DNA of 64,000 nt, taken from the NCBI RefSeq assembly GCF_029227915.1, contig NC_079875.1:4278001-4342000 (forward strand), given 5' to 3'. Below are positions 1 through 11,400 of this stretch, one piece after another. The translations under genes and the position numbers were made by a program. This DNA comes from Hydractinia symbiolongicarpus (Eukaryota; Cnidaria; Hydrozoa; Anthoathecata; Hydractiniidae). The notes under the pieces were generated by a model. That model was not told the origin of the DNA. It searched no databases and was given only the letters and a program-made list of their open reading frames with translations. Numbering within the stretch: the stretch's first letter is position 1; the number at the start of each line of letters is the position of its first letter.

Positions 1-868
1 TTTACTCCTTAAATTTTATATCTATTGAAAAGGCATTCCAGGATGCATTGAAATTTAAACTATTCTTGGTTATTTATTACTACCCCGTGCAGTACCAAGT
101 ACTTTTTTTCAGTTAGGATTTAAATGTAACTACCTTTGTGTTTCAGTAAGGTAGTCTGCTTTGTTGATCAAGATAATAAACTTCTTTGATGGATCTACTT
201 CTTTTATGTAAGATTCCTAAATAAGAAAAAAGTGTAATATAAAGGCAAAGAAAAAAGCCTCAAATATAACACTTTAAAAAACAATCCTGAAAAAGAACAC
301 TGTAATGGAAAATTAAAATTTGAACATTCAAAAGTTTTTGGTTATCCATTGTGTGAAGATGGTTTCTTGTAAATTATACAAAGAATAAAAATAAAAAAAG
401 GTTCAAAGGCATTTATTCCTTTATTTTGTGGTGCCACGCATGTTGTGGTCTTTGATCACACCTTCAAAAATACATATAACCATAAAGCTTACAGATATGG
501 GATAACGTTTTTGTATCAAAAACTGATTTTTTTATTAGCCATTTAATATTACAGAAAAAACAACTTTCCAATGCTAAAATTATTAATTTATTTAAATTAA
601 TTTATTTTATGAACTGGAAAGTTGACTTATTTTAAATAGCTTTTTTTTCTGATTTTTCTTTTACAGTTATCACCCTCTTAAGTAAAAATTTTCAAAATAA
701 AAAAAAAAAAAAACGTTTGATTATATGATTGTTTTTTTTTTAAAAAAAATTAGATGATCATATTTTTTTCAAGAAAAATATAAAATTTAAAAGGACAACC
801 TTCTAAATTTTCACATGCTTGAAAGGTATGAAGATTTTTGAAGATATTTTAAAAAAATTTTTAAGATG
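1..868. other. AT-rich non-coding stretch
   Basis: No exon with good codon structure was found on either strand. Poly-A and poly-T runs are common. If LSG1 continues leftward, as its missing GTPase motifs require, this is probably intron sequence. No LSG1 exon 7 could be recognised here. Confidence 0.5.
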
Positions 869-2118
869 CAGGCTTTTTCAGGAGGGACGTGTGATCGCAC
901 GCGCACGCCTTGGCACACACCTAAATAGTTTTAGGCGTGTGATTAATCGCACGAATGAAAAATAAATATTGAGTTTAGAAAATCAACCCATAAAATCCAT
1001 TTTGCAGCGTGCGATGGCAGGCCTCGAAATAATTTTTAGAGTCTTGTCAGACATAATGTCCGACACATTTCCAATTCGGTCGGACATGCTTGTAGCTCGT
1101 TTCGAACTTTTGTCTGACAATACGTCCGATAGATTTCCGTCTTGGTCGGACACTTTCAAATCTCAGATTTATTGAATAGTCCTGGTCCTTTTAATCCAAG
1201 CGCAAGCCTATTCATAGCCAACCTGACCATCCTATCTAATTCACTGACTCCTGATTTAGTTAAAGAACTGCGTAGACATAAATTTCTTTTGCCCATCCCC
1301 TTCGTCGTTGGTAACCAGGTCTTACACAAGAAATCTAGCCATGCGTCTCTTAACTAATGCGGAGGTGAATGCTGACGGAGCACGGATAAAGCAAGTCTGC
1401 AAAACTGCACTTAAGCGGAATAGACATTTTATCATGGATTTAATTGTAAATAATTTCTTTATTTGACAAACAATTGAAAACCATAGCAGGTCCGAATTTA
1501 ATTGAGTTTTTTCTTTATGCCGCAAGTGTTATTTTTATTCAAATAATTTTAAAAACAAAAGCGAAGCATATTTTTGCCTATTTGCTTGTAATTGGTAATC
1601 TTCCATTCCAGGCGATTACTAATAAGAATCAATTGGTGGTGGGGTTTACTTGTGTTGAACCAATCTTGCTGGTGAAATCATTGTGTTTATAATAGTGGTA
1701 TATATTGTGTTGTGTGTAAATCAATTGAGTTTATTTGGTGTTGCGTTATTAGGAGAACTGTGAAGATAACCTACAGGTTAGTCATACACATATTGTGAGT
1801 TTAACAGTGATGACCTGAAAAATAAACAATAAATTTATGAAAATGACAGTATAGTCATGCAAACTATTATTTCGAACATGTTGAAAAGGAAGTTAAGATA
1901 GAGAGAGTCGCTGTACGTTGACGCTCGATCACCCTAACCCTAACGATTTAAAACGTCCCATACATTTCTACCGCAAAATGAATGCGCAGCAAAGAGTAAC
2001 CCCGGAGCCTGTATCGCACGTGTAACATCCTTTCCATGTGCGTTTTACATAGCACGCCTTACTTGATTTGCACGTGCGATTCATCGCACACCTACTTAAA
2101 TATTCCTGAAAAAGACTG
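869..2118. mobile_element. Non-autonomous TIR transposon, copy 1 (5-bp TSD)
   Basis: The left end reads CAGGCTTTTTCAGGA and the right end is its near inverse (reverse complement CAGTCTTTTTCAGGA). The direct repeat AGATG flanks it at 864-868 and 2119-2123. Subterminal GTGTGATCGCAC/GCACGTGCGAT motifs are repeated in inverted form. The interior holds repeated GTCSGACA-type motifs and no long ORF. It matches the element at 13551-14974 along its length, which confirms both ends. The CAG terminus and 5-bp duplication would suit a hAT-like (hAT5-type) element, but that superfamily call is inference. A short CCCTAACCCTAAC tract lies at 1932-1944. Confidence 0.8.
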
Positions 2119-2123
2119 AGATG

Positions 2124-2849
2124 CGTTCCTTACTTTTGTTTTTTTGTAAACCATCTATTACATTCTATATCTTATTTACAAAACTTTAAAAGCTCTGCAA
2201 GTGATAGGGCTATTGTGTTAAAGCCTACTTGGTTATTAAGCAATTTCTCTTATCGCCAAAAAGTGAACCACTCTCTAGATATTACATCCCAATGATAAAA
2301 GTTTAAGATAAAAATCTACAGCAATGACAAAATAATTAGGAAGTCGTTTACACATACAGCTATCACGATTCTAAAGAACATCAGGCTTGGAAAGGAATGG
2401 TTTAATGATTTAACCAGTAAGCCCCAACACTGGAGACTGTAAAAGCCTTTAAACATTTAAAACAAAAAAAAACACTTTTCTGTAGATCTCCCCTATTTGA
2501 CCTCAAAAATTAAAAATCGAAATATGCAAAATAACTAGATAATTCAAATATAATCTGTCTCATTTAATCAACCTTCGTTTGGCATCTATTTCATTTTGTT
2601 TTTATATGCCATGTGCCATCATGGAATTTTCGTAATCATGATCACACTTACCACAAGTAATAAATGTGTGTAAGACGCTGTTAAAAAACAAAGGCTGCGC
2701 ATTTTAATAAGCCAATTAAATCGCAAAAATGCCGTCACTAAAGAAAACTTAAAACATATAAAAGAAATTTTTAAGTTTGTATTATTATTATTAATTGTAA
2801 AGTCGCTTGTGCTCAAAAATAATTATGTGTGTCTGTGTGTCTTTTGAAG
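2124..2849. other. Non-coding, nothing recognised
   Basis: AT-rich sequence between two copies of the same transposon family. No exon, RNA gene or repeat boundary was recognised. Confidence 0.4.
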
Positions 2850-3145
2850 ACTTGCTTTATCAGTGTTCTGTCGGCGTTCACCTCTGCATTAATTAAGAAC
2901 CGCACAGCTAATTTCTTGTGTAAGACCTGGTTACCAACGAAGAAGGGGCCAGACAATAAAGATTTATGTCTACGTAGTTCTTTTAACTAAGGCAGGAGTC
3001 GGTGAATCAACTAGGATGGTCAGGTTGGCTATGGATAGGCTTACTCCTGGATTTAAAGGACCAGGACTATTCAATAAATCTGAGATCTAAGCAAATGTGA
3101 GTGTCTGACCAAGATGGAAATATACCGGAAGTTTTGTCCCATGAA
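2850..3145 (-). mobile_element. Internal fragment of the 869-2118 TIR family, inverted
   Basis: Its reverse complement matches the interior of the 869-2118 and 13551-14974 elements. The match runs from the GGTCGGACAC segment through TGGTAACCAGGTCTTACAC to GTGAACGCTGACAGA. Both termini are missing, so it is a relic. Confidence 0.7.
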
Positions 3146-3629
3146 AGTTGATTCATACACATTTTTTTCTAATTTTTCGCCTTTTGTTTTAGTGTAGCTA
3201 GCTAGCTAGCTAAATTGCTGTCATCTTGACTACAAATAAAATAGCCAAAGTCTTGCATCAATTGTGAGATAAAGAAATCCAGAGGTCCCACTTCTGTACA
3301 GTTTTTGAATAATAGAACAACAAGATTTTGCCATGTGATGACCCGCACACCAGAGATTTTACAAGCCTACATTGAATGACAACTGGTAATGAAGTAGTTT
3401 TGTAAAAGAATTTGTTTTTTGAATAAAGGATATCTCTATATCATTTAGAAGTTAAAAGTTTTAAATTATTTTTATACTAGTTTTGAGTGATGTATGAATA
3501 AATAAACTTGATTTACTTTTACTAAAACGTAATTTAAAAAATCCTGCTCGCAAGATATAGCGTATCCTTAAAACAATCAGGGATAATGTAACACCAGATT
3601 ACAACCAACATAATAACATGTTTTCTTAC

Positions 3630-6600
3630 TAGATCATCACATTTATACAGCAGTGGATTACGTGCATCAACAATTTGACAGATGACATCACTAAAAATAA
3701 ATAAACAATACATTAAACATTTTCATAATAAAATTGCTTTATATCAGGAAGAAAATTACCAAAAACCCAAGATAAATTTCCTTCATTTTTTATGAACTAC
3801 CTTAAGGCAGACCTGACTTAGGAGGGATCCAGAAGTACTTACAATTTCAGGCTGGTTGCAGCTATTACACAGTTACTTTTATCGTTTTACATTTATGGTG
3901 GTTAGCTGCTTGAAATTTTAGGGTAAAAGTTGAAGTATACATATGCTTTAAAATTTTAATAATTTTGTGAGTTTTAAAACTTTACTTAGTGTAGCCACAA
4001 CTGTGAAAATAATGTGTGGGAATTTTTTTATAGCTCTTTTCTTGAAATAAACAAACAACATTACTTGGCGAGTACCTGCATCTGGGAGCCTGCAAAAGTT
4101 CTACTTTTCAAAAGTATGCTTCAGGCCTTGATATTAATCATGAGCAATTACTTGCAAGCATGAAGCGCTTGCATGAACGTTTGTTACAAACCAAAAAAAA
4201 ATTTGATAAAAAAATTGACAATTTTCCCTCCAAATCTAGAATCCTCCAAACGCTAGAATACTTCTATTACTTTGTGCAACACGCAAAGCTACAGCAATTC
4301 ACAGATCAACCACAGAGCAAGCTCTATGAGCAGTGAACCTAAACGATGCACCACTATTAAATGATTTAAATCATTATCTAGCATTAACTCATTACTTGGG
4401 TTATAGTAAAGCGTTCTTCTTTCATTTGTTGTTTCCAATACCATTAAACTCAGTTTACTCTGCTTGGGACTTCAAAAATTAAATTTAAATCATATTTTTT
4501 CAAAAGAAAAAAATTAACAAAAATTCACAAAAATCACCTTTCAATCAACCTTGTAACATTAAAAGATAAGAATAACAGAACATAAAACAGCATAACAGTG
4601 TTACAACAAACATATAGAAACATTTCTTTCTGTAACAAACTATAATAAAAACACATATGCAAAATCTATTTAATAAAAATGTTTTTTGATTGGGTGTCCC
4701 TACTCTCCAATGGAGGATTCGAATTATCGTATGTAGGGAAAGGATGTTGTGTGGGCAAAGGGATGACCTAAGAAACAAGGGCTTCATCAGACGCACAGGC
4801 CTTGTTTCTTATACCGCTTTCTGCTCAGGTAGTGAAATTGATCCATGATAGAATCACAATGGAGTAGAGTTTAACAACAACCATATATTCTAGAATTTGG
4901 CTGCAAACACAGTGGCAGTTGAGGTATACAGCTGTGAGTTTTATGCATGGTTATGAAACTTATGAAAAAACCTTTTATAAACATAAATGATTATCTAGAT
5001 CTATGTTTCAACAGTCAAAGGTAGACTTAAAAGTAACATGCCCTGCTATGGTTTAATGCTTTAGTGAAAGTTGGGCGAGTGGAATTACTAGTGTACATTT
5101 GACTGTGTAAGTGGCCCATCACTTGGCTCATGGCTAAACTTCCATTAGCTGTACTGGAAAAAACCACTCCACTATCTTGAAGGTCCGAAATACTTTTGGA
5201 CCTAATTAAATATGGATGTTTTTAAGTCCTGAGTTCGCTCTATGGTCAAATTTGACAAGTTTGCAGTGAGTGTCACTTAGATAGAAAAGGCGTTCTTAAT
5301 TGCATCTGCTTGTGATACTTTTAATTCTGCATTTTTCTCAATATATTATGTCCAGGGTTGTAACTAGCTAGCTATAAACCTTTACAAAGCTAAAGAAACA
5401 AAAAATTTTGGATGACCATAACCACAAGCCATTTCCATATAACTAATGCTCAGAATCCAGGGTCAAGTTTTTTCGTGTGTGGTGTGAGTCTTCAAGCCGA
5501 ATTATTTCTTTTGGCAATTTAGAAAGTACCACTTGGCCTCTACATACTCCGTTGATTTTAACTTAAATATGCAGTCCAAAAATGTGCCCACTGCAATTAT
5601 AAAAAAGAGATTATTGCAGTTGTTTAAATACGAATGGTCATTGATATATTCTTGCTGTAGCCAAATGTTATGTTTAAATAGTGACTCATTTTAGTGCCAA
5701 TTTCAATACACAAAATACATTAAATTATTACTACATTGATTGAAATTAATTTAGCCAGACATTTCAAAAATGAAAATTTATTAATATTGATCTAGATTGC
5801 CAAAAAATCTGTCTGCTTGTTTATGTATTAAAAATAATCTAGAGAAAATAATGTTAATAATCTTTAAACTTGTTTGAACAACAAAAGTTCATTTCTTACC
5901 TTCTTTCAATAACCCTCCATAATTGCCGCCACACATCTAAATTCTTTTCATATGGCGTTAGCAATAATTGCTTTTCTTCTTGTAATCTGATGAAAACAAA
6001 AAAAGAAGGGCATCAAATTATTGAAGAGAAATTATTAATATACTTTTGATCCAGTCTATTAAAAAAATTAAGATTTATAGAGTTTTGCTTAATAGGCTTA
6101 TAAAAGACTTGTGATAATCAAACCAAAATTGAAATGCACACCATTTAACATGCCTAGAGACATGGTTAGACATGGTATGGTTGTTGATTAACAGTGGACA
6201 AAAAGTGTAATACAACCATATTACAGGCTTAAACATTGCTGAAATTCATTGAAAAGCAAAATCAGCATGCCATGTTTTTAAATATTTGCAAATAATACAG
6301 CACCTCTGCTAAACACAGCACCCCCTCGGTTTGCATCTCTTTTTTAAAAAGGGTGCTTATTTAATAAAATAGTGCTCTGAGGGGCAATCATTAGAGGACT
6401 ATTCCACAAATTCAAAATTAAATATTATGCTTAACTATAATTACTGTTGTCTGCTACTGAGAAATCATCAAAAAGTACCTACAATGCTAAGGTTCTTCTC
6501 CAGGTCAAAAATGCTTCTCTCTCAAGTAGGGCTAATTCTTCTGAAGATGTATTTACATCCCACTTTGGCCTAAACAGAATTGCAACAACTTACATATTAT

Positions 6601-8259
6601 TAATTACAATAAACAAATAATAATTATTTATTTAAGACATTTCTTGAAAAAGAGAACTAATTACTTTTGTCAATAGTGAAATAATGAAAAACTTTTCAAC
6701 ATGGTTATCTAAGGGATTAAAGAGTCCTTTTAAACACAAACACTAACCGTCGTGGTATCGTAACAAAGCTTCTATTTTCTTCTTGAAGTTTCTTCACTGA
6801 TTCTTTCTCTGCATCACCAAGCACACCAGTGACACTACCTGTTCCAACTATCTTCACATTAAGTTTTTCTAATAAACAACAAAATAATACATGTAAGATA
6901 TTTTATTATGCTACAAAATTTTTATCCAACAATATATCTCAAACCTGCAGTAAATTCGACACCAGCCAATTCCGCAGTCTCTAAAAACTCATCCAGTGTA
7001 TTTTGCTCTGTTATTGACTGTAAATTTAATCTATTCCAATCGTATCCATCTTGAACTTCACTAGTATGCAGCTTAATAAATTAAGAAAAGAAAACAATGT
7101 TATTATCCGAATGTGATTCAGAAAATTGTTTTGGACTTCTACAGCTCAATATTTCTAATACAGATTGGCATTTTGCTGGCACAAATATTGACACGTTAAC
7201 AAAAAATCTAAAATCTTGGTGCACATCCTTTCAAGTGCCTTATAGAATGGTTAGGTGCATAAAATTCTTGTGCACATAAAAACGCACATCACATGCACAC
7301 AGCTGTACACCATTTGTGCACCTTGATATTAATTATATCGATTTTTATTTGTAACAAAGCGAAGGAGGAATATATGGATTCTATTCTTAAGCACCACTTT
7401 TTGTTTATGGTAAATTGATCAAGGAAATATTCCCCCAGGGACATAAATTGTTTTAGAAATTTTTTTTTTGTGGCATAAATTATTGCAACATAAATTTTTG
7501 CAGTTCGCAATTAATGTGACAAAAATATAAATAAATAGTAATCCATACGATTAAATTGCAATGTTGACTGTAGATTATTTTTAATGGAATAAGAAACTCT
7601 TTTCTATTGAAACAATTCCAAACCAAACCAAAAAAAGCAGATAAGAAACATTTTAATGAGTAAAAAACATTAGAAAATGTCAAAAGAAATTGCAAAAATC
7701 ACAATAATGTTGCAAAATTCATTTTTTTAATCTTCAATTCGCAATAGTTTACTATATAGTTTAAATATCTTGGTTAAGTTATTTTTTACCTTCTATTTTG
7801 AAAATGTGAAATATACACTTGATGAAAATTTATATCTGACAGTATCTTGAATAAATAAAAATCTGATTTGACCATTAAACTTTGTAAGGCGCACTATTAT
7901 TTTAATAATAACATGGAATTGACAGCATTGATTTTACATGCACGGTTTTTGCATGTTAACAAAGTTTAGGTGCACACTTTTGAATGTTTTTAAATAAATT
8001 AATAAATCTGTTGGTTGTGCTAAAAATAGGAAAGTTTTTGTTTAACAAACAAGACCTTCTATGCAACAGTTACAAACACAGAAATAAGGCAGAATTGGTA
8101 TTTTATTACATAGAAGTGTTACAAAGTATAAAGAAAGATAACACATACCCAGGAGTCTTTACCAGCCCTTTGCACACTTCTTTTTGCTTGGTTTTTTCCC
8201 TTGATTAAGCTTCTACCCAAATCTGGATGCTTCGTGTTTGACTTCTTATTTTTTCCCAT
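3630..8259 (-). CDS. LSG1: LSG1 (large 60S subunit nuclear export GTPase 1), 5' half
   Basis: LSG1 is a cytoplasmic circularly permuted GTPase that releases the NMD3 export adaptor from the 60S ribosomal subunit. Six coding exons join in frame: 8149-8259, 6945-7071, 6748-6868, 6483-6569, 5900-5986 and 3630-3690. All introns are GT-AG. The start MGKNKKS at 8259 begins a basic N-terminus. Family-typical segments follow in order: SWLHTSE across the first junction, DGYDWNRLNLQSITEQ, RPKWDVNTSSEEL, LLLTPYEKNLDVWRQLWRV, then VIERSDVICQIVDARNPLLY, the start of the GTPase domain (DAR motif). The model gives about 198 residues of a protein near 650. The NKAD and P-loop motifs are absent, so the rest lies beyond the left edge. 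Exon 4 uses the donor GTAGGTAC; the GT 6 bp downstream would leave an in-frame TAG. Confidence 0.93.
4046..4336 (+). pseudogene. Unrecognised open frame inside LSG1 intron 5
   Basis: A frame of about 96 codons is open from just after a TGA at 4043 to the TGA at 4334-4336. It has a lysine-rich, coiled-coil-like middle (MKRLHERLLQTKKKFDKKID) and an aromatic stretch (LEYFYYFVQHAKLQQF). The only ATG is internal, at 4159. The amino-acid make-up looks protein-like, not random. It lies antisense to LSG1, inside the intron between exons 5 and 6. It may be a transposon or pseudogene remnant; no family was recognised. Confidence 0.3.
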
Positions 8260-8414
8260 ATTTTAACTAAAATAGTGCTACAACGTACAGAGCAGGTAAA
8301 ACAAAAACTTGACAGCATAAAATAGGTAATTATTCCAGAATATTATATTTTAAGACTAGCTGTTTTATACCAAACATAATCTCAACCTCAAACAAATTAA
8401 TGCTTCAGCTTATT

Positions 8415-11400
8415 TCATCATCATCATCATCATTCTCGGCTTAACGTCCGTTTTCCATGCTAGCATGGGTTGGACGGGGTATATTAATGACCCTCTTCCA
8501 ATCTGATCTAGACTGTGTTAGATCTAAACTCAACTTCCTCTCTATCAAGTCTGTCCTTATAACCTCCTGCCAAGTCTTTCTCGGTCTGCCTCTGGGCTTT
8601 GCCCCAGGAACTATCAAGTCTCTACACTTTCTTACCCAATTATTCTCCTCCATTCTTTCCAAGTGCCCCAGCCAATTCAATCTTCTTATCTGGATAACAT
8701 CTTTAATTCTACAGAGACTTAGCCTGCTTCTTAGCTCATCTGAACTCTTTCTGTCTCTCAGACTGGCATTACACATCCACCTAACCATTCTCATATCATT
8801 CCTTTCTAAACGGCCAAGATCTTCCTGCTTCACTGCCCATGTCTCACTACCGTACAACATAACACTTCTTACACAGGCCTCATACAACCTACCTTTTACC
8901 TCAATTGACAGGACTCTGCTAGTCAATAAAGGAAGTAACTCTCTAAACTTTTTCCAAGCAGAACCTATCCTGCAAGTAACACTTCTTCCAACACCCCCTT
9001 CACTGCCCAACATATCACCTAAGTAACAGAAGTTGTTAACTATCTCTAACGAGCCACTGTTGTACATCATTAAAGCTGGAAATACTTCATTCTTTATAAT
9101 CTCACCTTTGCAACGCTTGCATACAAACTGTATGCCAGCTCTTAACCTTCCACTAATACTACTGCACTTCTTATGTACCCAATGCTTGCAAGTCTGACAA
9201 AAAATTGAGTTACTACCAACCCCTTTCCTGCAAACTCCACAAGGCCACTTTCCAACTACAAGGTCACACTTGGCTGCAATGCTACTTATCATGACTTTAG
9301 ACTTTGCTGTGTTTACCTTCAGCCCTTTCTCTTCTAGTCCTTTCTTCCACTTCTCAAACTTTTCAACTAATTCTTCCATCGACTCTGCTATGAGAACCAA
9401 ATCATCTGCATACAATAACTCCCATGGGCAACCTGTTCTGAACTCCATCGACAGCGCTTCTAAGACTAGAATAAACAACAAAGGACTAAGTACAGAACCC
9501 TGATGTACACCAACATTTACACTAAATTCATCACTAAGTGAATCGTTAATCCTGACACGACTTCTAGCATTGCTGTACATAGACTGAACCATCGTAACTA
9601 GCCACTCATCCACACCTAATTTTCTCATAGCCCACCAAATAACTTTACGTGGCACTCTATCAAAAGCTTTCTCTAAATCTACAAAGGCAAAATAGAGATT
9701 CTTTCTCTTTCCTAAATACTTTTCCTGAAGCTGTCTGAGTAAAAATATTGCATCTGTAGTGCCACGCCCTGGAACAAAACCAAATTGCATCTTATCTATA
9801 TCAATTCTTTCTCTAAGTAACTTATCAATCACTCTTTCAATAACTTTCATTACTTGATCAACCAACTTCAAACCTCTATAGTTACCCCTTTCTAATGCAT
9901 CACCCTTGCCCTTGAAACAATTCACTATTACACTCGACTGCCACTCACTCCAAATAGCACCATCCTTTATAATCTGGTTAGCAAGACTTGTAATAAGCTC
10001 AACTCCAATATATCCAGATGCTTTTACCATCTCTGCAACAATACCTGATACTCCTGCAGCCTTGCCAATCTTCATTTTCCTAATAGCCTCCACTACCCAT
10101 TCTGTCTTGATCTGCATGGCTGGCCCTTCTACGACATCATCATCAGACAAATTATCCTCGTCCCAATCAAACTCAGTGTTAAGCAACCTCTGATAATGAT
10201 TCTTCCAAGCTACCCTTTTCTCCTCCTCTGTGCTAGCCAAAACACCTTCATCATTACGTATACACTTCTCACCTACAATATCTTGATTAGTCTTCTTCAT
10301 TTGCTTTGCTATCTTAAATACCTCATTGCGCTGGTCTTCCCTTCTTAACACATCTGCAAATCTGTTTCTCTCTGCTTCTGATTTTGCCTTATACACTGCT
10401 GTACGAGCCTGACGCTTAGCTTCTAAGTAAATATTTTTACTACCACCTGACTTCCACTCTTTCCAAAGTTTCCTCTTTTCCTTTATACACTGGTCAACCT
10501 CATTATTCCACCACCAGGTCTGTCTATGTCTAGCTGGTCCTTTCGTCCACCCACAGGTATCATCAGAAGCTTCTAGAAGACAATTCTTCAAAGTAGTCCA
10601 AGTACTTTCAACATTGTCACTATCACATTGACTATTGTAGGCTAACTGCTGAACTTTTGCACTAAATTGTCTTCCTACAATCTCTTCCTTCAGCTTCCAG
10701 ACTTTTCGACGGGGCCTGTACTTTCTCTTGGCTTCTCTGACACTCTTCAAGATAATATCACAAACCAGCAACCTATGCTGGGAAACACACTCTTCCCCCG
10801 ATATAACTTTCACGTCCTTCACCACTTTCTTGTCTGACTTTCTAACCAAAAAGTAATCTATCTGTGTCTTACAACCACCTGACTCATATGTTATCAGCCT
10901 ACTCTGTCTCTTACTGAATGATGTGTTGCAAACCACCATGTCTGTTGCCATTCCAAACTCAAGCAATCTCTCCCCTTCCTTATTTCTGCTCCCAAATCCA
11001 TAGCCTTCATGCACACCTCTATAACCTTCAGATGACTTCCCAACATGACCATTAAAGTCGCCGCCCACCATGACAAGTTCAGTGTCTCCAAACTTTGATG
11101 TGACTGCTATTAACTCATCATAAAACTTATCTTTATCTTCCTCACTGAGTCCACACTGTGGAGCATAAACTGACAGAAAAGTGACAATCCTATTACCTAT
11201 CAAAAACTTTATCACTATAATATGACTATTAACACGCATAACATCTATTACTTTTTCTACCCACTTCTCTGCAACGAATATGCCAACTCCTCCATATCCA
11301 TCACTATTACCAATCCAAAAAAGCTTATACCTTGCCCTCCTACCTTCCACAAATCTCACTGAAGCTCCTCTCCACCTAACTTCCTGAACACAACACATAT

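Noticed and set aside
8457-10193. Several plus-strand frames of 77-189 codons
   Set aside because: They lie antisense to the LINE ORF and share its codon structure; none resembles a protein family.
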